From contig CM067298.1 of the NCBI GenBank assembly GCA_034231615.1, forward strand, positions 65,153,585-65,217,584: DNA of 64,000 bases, in the 5' to 3' direction. Made by a program: the position numbers and the translations under genes. This document shows positions 52,801 to 61,800 of the stretch, one piece after another. The DNA is from Meghimatium bilineatum. Taxonomy: Eukaryota; Mollusca; Gastropoda; Stylommatophora; Philomycidae. The notes under the pieces were generated by a model. The model was given only the letters and a program-made list of their open reading frames with translations. It did not search any database and had not been told where the DNA came from. Every line of letters begins with the position of its first letter. Position 1 is the first letter of the stretch.

Positions 52801-55800
52801 TATCCGTACATTATTGTTATCCTGGATGTCTCTGCTGTTAAATGTCTGCTGTCTATTTTTTTTGTGATAATGCCATTATTTTTACTGTTTTTATTCCCCA
52901 TCGAGGCCAGAACCTTGAAGTGGTGATGGGGCTTAGTTCAGCCATCAGAGGCTGGAAACTAAGACTGGTCGGGCACTCCCACTCGAGCAGGACCATAGTC
53001 CGGCCCAAGTAAGCAGAGTGCTGAAGACGGAGGCAACCAGCCAAAAGGCGCACAGATAATCAGGTTGCCACGCATAAAACACAATGGAAACATGTCTGCA
53101 TCTAATAAACGTTATGGTGCCTGCCCTGTGGCGGACGTTCAGGCAGGGACGGTGCCGGGCCCTATACCTCGAAAGGGCCCAACCTCAGTTACTGGAAGTC
53201 CTTCTCAATTGCCCCGAGGAGCCAGGAGGCAAGGGAATAGAGCTACTGGCCAAACAAACAAACGACCAATAAAAATAATGCACTGGAATGCTGAGGGTGT
53301 CAACAGTAAAAGAGATGGATACAGCAAAAAATTGGAACTTGAAAATGTCCTCAGTGAAGAACAAGTTAATATATGCTGTATCCAAGAAACACACCTCAGC
53401 AGCGACATAGCCTTCAAAATCAGAGGCTACCAGTGCTACCGATCTGACCGAAAAGACAGGCGAAAGGGTGGAATTCTGACACTAGTTAAAAACAATATCA
53501 GTGCATGTCAGCTGGAAGTATACATGGACGGGGCAGAATACCAGATGCTCCACCTAAAAACAGACAGTGCAGAATTCCATCTCCTGAACTACTACTGCCC
53601 AAATGATAAACCATTGGCACTAGACACAATTCCAGACAAAGAAAGGCTTATGGTGTGTGGTGACTTCAACAGCCACTCTCAGAGCTGGGGCTACGATCAT
53701 ATCGACAAGAGAGGTGAGGAACTTGAGAGCTGGCAGGATGAAAATAATCTCATTCTTATTAACCAGCCAGCAGACTCACCAACCTTCTACTCGAGAGCAT
53801 GGCACACCACCTCTACACCAGACCTGGCATTCTACTCACCAGGCCTGGAATGGAACATCACACGTATCGTTGGAAAGCAGCTTGGGGGTAGTGACCACAG
53901 ACCAGTATTTCTGGAAATTCACAATGAATATACCAAGGACAGCAGCACGCTCACTAGGTGGAACTATAAGAGGGCAGACTGGAAAATGTACCAGCATTTA
54001 ACCAGTGTTCTAGCTAAGGACATGAACTTGGACAAAGACATCAATAGAGCAGTGAGTGAATTTAATAGATGTATACTACATGCTGCTAGTAAAACCATAC
54101 CCAGGGGGGCACGCAAAAACTACAAACCCTACTGGAATGATGAACTGGAAAAGCTGCAAAATGAGATGGAAACATCTAGAAAGCAGGCTGAGAACAGACC
54201 TAGCCAAGAACATCACAACAAATATCAGCAAACAAAGGCTAAATTTCAAAGAGCCAAGTTACAAGCCAGACAGAACAGCTGGAAAGAAAAAACAGAGTCG
54301 CTGAACCTAGAAAGAGATACTAGGAAATTATGGAAACTTGTAAAACAACTAAATGATGAAGGTACAGGGAGAAATACCAGGATCACACTTTATAAAGATA
54401 AAAACATTTTAACAGGTAAACATGCAGCTGATTACTTTGCAGATTCCTTTGCAGAAGACAATAACATCAAAGTCAGCCCAGACAAACAACAGGGGGTTCG
54501 AGAGAACCAGCAAAACATTGGACAAGGCGAACCTATACCTGAAGTCATGGAGGCACCAATCACAATGAGAGAACTGGAGCATGCAATATCCAAATTGAAA
54601 ATGAAAAAGTCCCCTGGAGCTGATGGAGTGTCCAATGAAATGATTAGAAACCTGGGAATTGCAGCAAGAGCAAAGCTACTGCAGATCTTTAACACACGCT
54701 GGTCCACGGGTAATGTACCACAGGCGTGGAGAGAAGCAATAATGATACCACTCCTCAAATCAGGAAAAGATGGCAACACAGTCTCCAACTACAGGCCCAT
54801 CAGCCTCACAAGCTGTCTATGCAAAACAATTGAACGCATTATCAATCTTAGGATGCAGTGGTACCTAGAAAGTGAAAACCTTCTGGTATCACAGCAAGCA
54901 GGTTTCAGACAGTGCTACTCTACTGAAGATCAGGCAACCTACCTCTCCCAAGAGATTGAGGATGCCTTCCAAGATAAGAAACTGGTACTAGCAGCATGGA
55001 TAGACCTCAGGAAAGCATTTGATAAGGTCTGGAAAGAAGGGCTCCTAAAGAAATTGCGAAATTGCAGGGTTAGCTCAAGAATGTATAAATGGGTAAAAGC
55101 ATACCTGCATAATAGAAGAGCCAGGGTACAATTAGATGGTCGCAAGAGCAAGAAAGTTCTACTGCGTCATGGAGTCCCCCAGGGAGGAGTCCTGTCGCCC
55201 ACACTTTTCTTGGTTTACATCAATGACCTAGTTGCTGAACTACCACACGGGATCAAAGTGGCAATGTATGCTGACGACCTGGTGATCTGGTGCACAGAAG
55301 AACATGCGACAGTGGCCACTAAACAAATACAAAGAGCTATCGATGCCATAACCTTATGGGCTAATAGATGGTGCGTCAGCATTAACACAGATAAGTGCAG
55401 CACTACACTCTTTACCCTCTCACCAAAACAAAAAGCTGGTCATATCAAGATAGATGGAGAGCTCTTGAAAGAAGACAAACAACCCACATACCTCGGAGTT
55501 ACTTTTGATAATAAGCTGACATGGAAGCAGCACATAAACAAAGCAACAACAAAAGCCAGGAGGAAGCTAGCTATCCTGAGAAAACTAAGTGGAACCACAT
55601 GGGGAGCCAGTGGAAATATACTCAGTAAAGTTTACCAGCAAGGCATAAGACCACACCTGGAATACGGTTCAGCTGCGTGGTGTCCTGCATCAAACACCAC
55701 ATTGCAAGATCTAGATAAAGTGCAAAACCAGGAACTTAGAATAATGTTGGGAGCAATGAAATCAACACCCATAGCAGAGATGCAGAAAATGGGAAGAATG

Positions 55801-58800
55801 CAAACACTTGGCGAACGCAGAGACACAAAAGTACTAATTCAGGCAGAAAAGTTTCAGTGTATGCCAAGTCATCCAATGAAGGAAAGATTCCAAAATCTAG
55901 CAATGGGACGACTGAAAAGAAGCAGCTTTATCCATCAAGCTAAACGACTCCGCAGACAACTTACAGACCTACCTGAAGTTGACAGCCCCTTAAGGCCTGT
56001 ACCAAAACAAACCCCGTGGAGTGAAAGACATGGAATGCCAATATATATTCAGACCCATGTGAAAGGAATACTAAGCGTGGACGAACAGAACAGTGTGCAG
56101 CGAAGGACAGTCACCCTCAGTTTCCTGGATGAGGAATATCCACAAGATATATGGGTCAGAGTGTACACAGATGGGTCAGCACAGAATGCCGTGAGGAATG
56201 GAGGTGCAGGTGTATATATAGAATATCCACACAAGCCTAGAGATACAATCAGAACACCGACAGGAAAATTCTGCAATAATTATGATGCAGAAATCCAGGC
56301 AATTAGTGTGGCAGCTAAAAAACTGCTGAACTCCAACTCTGACCTACAGCCTGTGGTATTCCTGACAGATGCAAGGTCAGTGCTTCAAGCTCTCCAGTCT
56401 GAAAAACTAACAGACTTGAAAAAACTACTTAGCGAATTGTCTTACCAGTATAGGGTAACCATGCAGTGGATACCCTCTCACTGTGGAATACCAGGAAATG
56501 AAAAAGCAGACCAACTGGCTAAGGAAGGTGCTGCCGAAGACCAACCAGATATACCAATCACCTACCATCAGAAAAAACAGATGATAAAGTCAATAAGAAA
56601 GCCACAAACACCAACACAAGATGACTATCATATTATGAACAGACCAGAACAAGTTATAACTCTCCGTCTCAGAACAGGACACAACCGACTCCGCAGTCAC
56701 ATGTATACAAAGTTCAAGATTGGCAACACAGCCATGTGTACATGTGGACAGGCAGCACAGAGTGCCAAACATATACTTCAAGAGTGTTCTGAGCATGAAA
56801 CGCTGAGGCAGACATATTGGTCAGAGGAAACAACACTGGAATCAAAACTCTATGGGACACTGTATGAACTACAAAAGACAGTGAGTTTTATTAAGGAGAC
56901 AGAATTACAGATATAGACATGTTTCAAGTGAACGAAAGAAGAAGAAACTGTTTTTATTGTTTGTTCACTGTTTTTCTTGTATTTTCTTTAAATAATCTCA
57001 AGATTGAAACTATCTTGTATAGGCTACTGTTATTTGTATTTTTCCGTACTGATAGGGGCCTACTCTATAGTCTGTGTGCTCTTTGTAATGCTGATCGACC
57101 TTCTGTTCTACATAAGTACTAATGTTATACAGATTTACAGCACCCTTACTCATTATCTACTGGTGCCTGTCACGACAGGAAGTACTGCACTGAAGACTAC
57201 TGGCGACTGTTCAAACAGGAAGTGCTGCATGAATAGTACTGGTGCCTGCTCAGCAAAATTCTCCATGAAAAATGTGTTATTCACAGACAAGAAAAATTGT
57301 ATGTGGCAGTGAAAGGGACTTTGTGCTTCAATTTCATTTGTAGTTGTGAGCAAAAATATGAAATAATTTTATCATATGAACATGTTATTTGTATAAACAG
57401 GCTGCCCGATGCACAATGGAAAACAATCTGGATCATGATGTAGCTGTTGGGTAATTACTTGTGTTCTTCTGTGTGATTCTATTATGAGTGTTCAATAATA
57501 ATTAGTCCTATCCTACACTGTGGTAAAAAGAATAATTTCCTCATCTGTAGGTATAAAGTTCCAATTCCTTTTAACCTTTAGCGTGCTAGTTTACAATTAC
57601 GTAATATTCTCCTCTGCCGCTGACTGCCACGACATTGGTTTTCGCAAATGTTACGCAATCGCCGGTGGCTGTTTTGAAATTGCAATAACTTTTTTGTTGT
57701 TACAGATATTTAAATAATATTTGCACATATAAATATATAATTAAATTCTACATATATTGGTGTAAGTTTTGTTTGTGTGTGTGATACGAGATGTGTGAGA
57801 AAGTGATAAAGTCAAATTTAGACCTATCTCAATCTAGACCTTACCGTATTTTTGATCGATCGTAAGCTGTGAAATCTGTTGAATATTATATATTTAACCT
57901 AATGGAAACACTGTGAAATACTTTATAATCACAAATGAAGAACTTACCTTTAATAATTTGCTAATTTCCAGCTGTGTAATCATTGATTTCACTGAATATA
58001 CTATTTAGCAAATAGTATAATAAACATGATTCATTGTCTTGTCACTTCAACACGATGCAGAAAACCACAAATTCCTTGAATTTCCATGACAAAATCACTT
58101 CATATTGGTTTATTCATCAATTTAAACAAAATAGCTGTTAAATTTCTACCCAATGTTGCTATCGGATTCTGTCAAATAGTTACACAATTTTCGGAATTCA
58201 ATTTTTTTTTTTCGGCATCAGGTTTTCCGAATCGGGCAGTAGATTTCGACTTCAGCGATCAATATATGCCAAATTCCGGCGAAATTCTTCACCCAAATTT
58301 TATACACAGAATGCTTAAGGTTAAAGTACTCTCCTCAGGATTGTACACACTTCTTCCAGCACTCTTTCCATTATTGGAAGCATTACTGGAAGATCCCATT
58401 GTGAATGGAGTACAGTTGGACCAACATGTTCTGTATGATGCCTTCTCATGTCTCAAACAAGGTCTTTATAATTTTGTCAGCTTGGGGACCAGTGACATGT
58501 CAGAAACTTCCATGTCATAAGATTATGGAGCATGTTGAAGAATTCAAATTCGGAGACAATAGAGATAAATGGATGCTAATATCATTTGGAGATGTTATTT
58601 GCTTGTAAATGACTTCAACTATATCACTATTAAATATTATAAACATCTCTCTCAAACACCCTACATTGATCTACAGTAACTGAATCACTTAAGCTTTAAG
58701 ATTTGTCATTTTCTGAATCATAATTTGTGAATAAATTGCGAAAATAGTTTCACCAAAGCTAAGCCTATGCAGTTTGGTTTCCAAAAGTCGAATAAATTAT

Positions 58801-61800
58801 GACTGTGTATTTATATCGCTAAGGAAAACTAAGGAGCAATAACTCTAGCACACATTTACAATAAAAGCATGATGGAAAATAAACAAAGATGATTGTTGCC
58901 CATGACTACCTCGATGTAGACATTTTTCTACGTTGGATGTCTATCGCTGGATGACATTTGTAAAATATCGGTTGCTACAGGTTAGTCACATTATATGAAG
59001 CATATGAAGAGACATAGGACCCCCCCCCTATGTCACAGACAGTTACTGTATTAATTTACTAATAAATACATCACATGAGACAAATTCTGAACATACGAGA
59101 ACAAAAGAATAATATTAAAATAAGCAAACTGGCAATAAATGCTGGTCTATCTAGAATTACATAGACCTATGCCTTGTTGCCAGACAAATATTTTCTTTAG
59201 GTATGTTCCTTTTAATTTTCTGTTATATCACCATTATTATTATTATTATTATTGCCAGTGGAAAAATTAAACAAAATGTAATGAAGTTTTGCTAATCCCT
59301 GAAAATACATAAGAAAACGATTCTTGATATAGGAACCAGCATCACAGCATAAGGTGCATTCCAATAAATGTTCTTCTTACCATTCCTTCAGCCATCTAAG
59401 AGCATATGTCCCAGAGTATAAAAGTATAATCTCAGTGTCCCAATCAGTTGTTGATACTTCTGGTCTGTATAGTGAGCACACTGTACACTTTGCACACTGC
59501 TCCCTCCCATTTCCATCATTCTCTGAGAATGTACATTGTCAACAGGAAAACATAAATAAATGTTTCATTCAAAAAGCCTTTATCAAGAACAGAACATATA
59601 ACATTACAAGTAAAGAACAGCATTAGCATTATCCATGATTACATAACAGAGTTTTATTTAAATATGTATTAATTACCTCTGTAATGTGATATTGGATAGT
59701 GCTATTCTTTACTCATTGTGTTCTATATTGTATTCTTGATAAAAGCCTTTTGGCTGATACATTGATTCCTGACTATTTCCGAATCCTGTGATTAGTAAAA
59801 CTTCTTAATCCTGTTTCAATTTTCATTTGTTGGATTACATTTCCTTTTTTTTAGCCTATCATGATTTGCCAGCAAAGCTTTTTCTGAATTTGTGTAATGT
59901 ACATTCCAATACTCATTTGTTAAAGAATTTGAACAGGTGCCTTATCTTTCCAGTATGACGCAGAATGATGAAATGTGCAACTTCTATATAATGTACTACG
60001 TTAATCATCCACCAATTATGAGTAATCACATTTGTTTAACTATGGGCCCTCCCAAATGGTACTGGTCAGACTTTCCAGATCAGAAGAGACTCAACTTAAA
60101 GGGAATTCCAGTGACAGCAAGGTAAGCACTTTCAGACAGTAGAAGAGAAAGTCATTTTTAATTTGTTTATTGGATACATACACAAAGCTATATTTGCAAG
60201 TCACTTATAGCCAAGTAATAGACAATTAATTTTACATAAGGAACTACTATGAAATATTATTCACAAGAGTATGGCATAAAATGTTGTATACGTAAGGTTA
60301 TTTAACTATTTTAGGACCAATCGCTGATATATGGGATATTAAAATCTGAAAATAAAAATAGGGGAAGAATAGGGTGCCTAAGAGGAATGATGGTACAGTG
60401 ATATTTCAGATTGTTTAAACATGTCTCTAGCTGCGGCAAGTCAACTCGCCCGGAATCGTGGAGTATTCAAAGAATCCATAAGAAAGACCACGTTCTGGAA
60501 AGAATATCTCACATAATGATGATGAATCTGAAATAAAAAATTAGAATAAAAAAAGTTGACATGTTCTGTTTTAAAGCTAATTATATCTTTTGTCAAATTG
60601 GATGATCGTTGTAATCATTTATATCAGTGTCTCCCAGCTTTGTATCAGTATCAGCAACTTACTCATGACATCAGTATTTTATTATTGAAAGTATTTTCTC
60701 TGAGCTAAAACATTTCAAATCATTCTCTTGTGCTTATTTAACATTTTATTGATTTTTACAGCCACGAATATAGTTCTCAATCATTTTCACTGTATGTTGT
60801 TGTTGTTGTTCGTCCATCGCAAGTGATGATGACCATTTGTTACATCCACTTTTAAAATTCAATTTTAGTTATGTCCTTGATTATGAGTTCGTAGATGGCT
60901 AATGAGGACCTATTCGAGCTGTAAATGTCCTTGGACAGTTTGGACATGGAATAACGACTGTAGATGGATCTTGGTCTATCCGTGACTTTCTAGCTGCTCT
61001 CCGCTGTTGAGCTGCTGCATTTCTCTTTTTTTCACAAGATGATGCGCTCTTTTTTATTTTAGAACGCCATGTAGATCTATTTTGTGCAAGTTCTTCCCAT
61101 GTATCGTGGTCTATTTCAAAGGCTTTCAGTGAGTCCTTTAACGAGTCCTTGTAGCGCTTCCTTTGGCCACCTTGAGATCGTATACCCTTCTCTAGCTCAC
61201 CATAGAGAAGTATCTTTGGCAGACGATGGTCTGGCATGCGCACCAAATGACCTGCCCAACGAATCTGTGTCTGCATCAGGATCGTGTCAATGCTTGGGAT
61301 ACCAGCTCTATCATTTTCACTGTATAATGCAGTCAAGATTATACTCTGCAACACCCACACCAGGACTTCTGGTATCAAACCAACACTTCTCTTTGAAGAA
61401 CATCTCAAGATTTCCAGAAAAACAGCAAAATCCCCTCTGAAGTAGAAGACTGCCAAGTTTGTGTCATTACATCCAACATCAACATTGAATAAAACAACCA
61501 TCTGGGACTAGCTAAAACTCTGGAAAATTTACTCATAAAAAATAATGACAGAGAAACTCTAGTTTGAAGTTAGCAGTAAAACTCTACTGTGTGGCATGGA
61601 AGCAAAAATAACAAAACATGTACTCTTTCAATGTTCTACCATCATCATTAGCAGACTCTTCATCAAAATTTGATCTCTCTTTGCTGTTTATTCTGATGGA
61701 ATATTTTTCCAGAGTTATTTTTAAGATCTCATAATCACAGAAAAATGCATTTATCCAGTGCTCTGAAGTTAATATGTCCTTGTCACAGTTATAATCATTA

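Larger units (their letters stand above)
51080..57400 (+). other. PHM intron 10, carrying an intact LINE
   Basis: 6.3-kb intron; about 4 kb of it is a sense-oriented LINE. 51500-52860 has no recognised gene, apart from a small TA run near 52110 and a G run at 52689-52700. Confidence 0.85.
57451..59953 (+). other. PHM intron 11
   Basis: 2.5-kb intron with unassigned open frames (57520-58608) and a foldback repeat carrying a nested LINE end. 58620-59270 holds nothing recognised. Confidence 0.8.

Noticed and set aside
58086-58520. A PHM exon or a nested host gene
   Set aside because: PHM reads continuously from exon 11 (57401-57450) to exon 12 (59954-60121) in phase without it, and no homology supports a separate gene.
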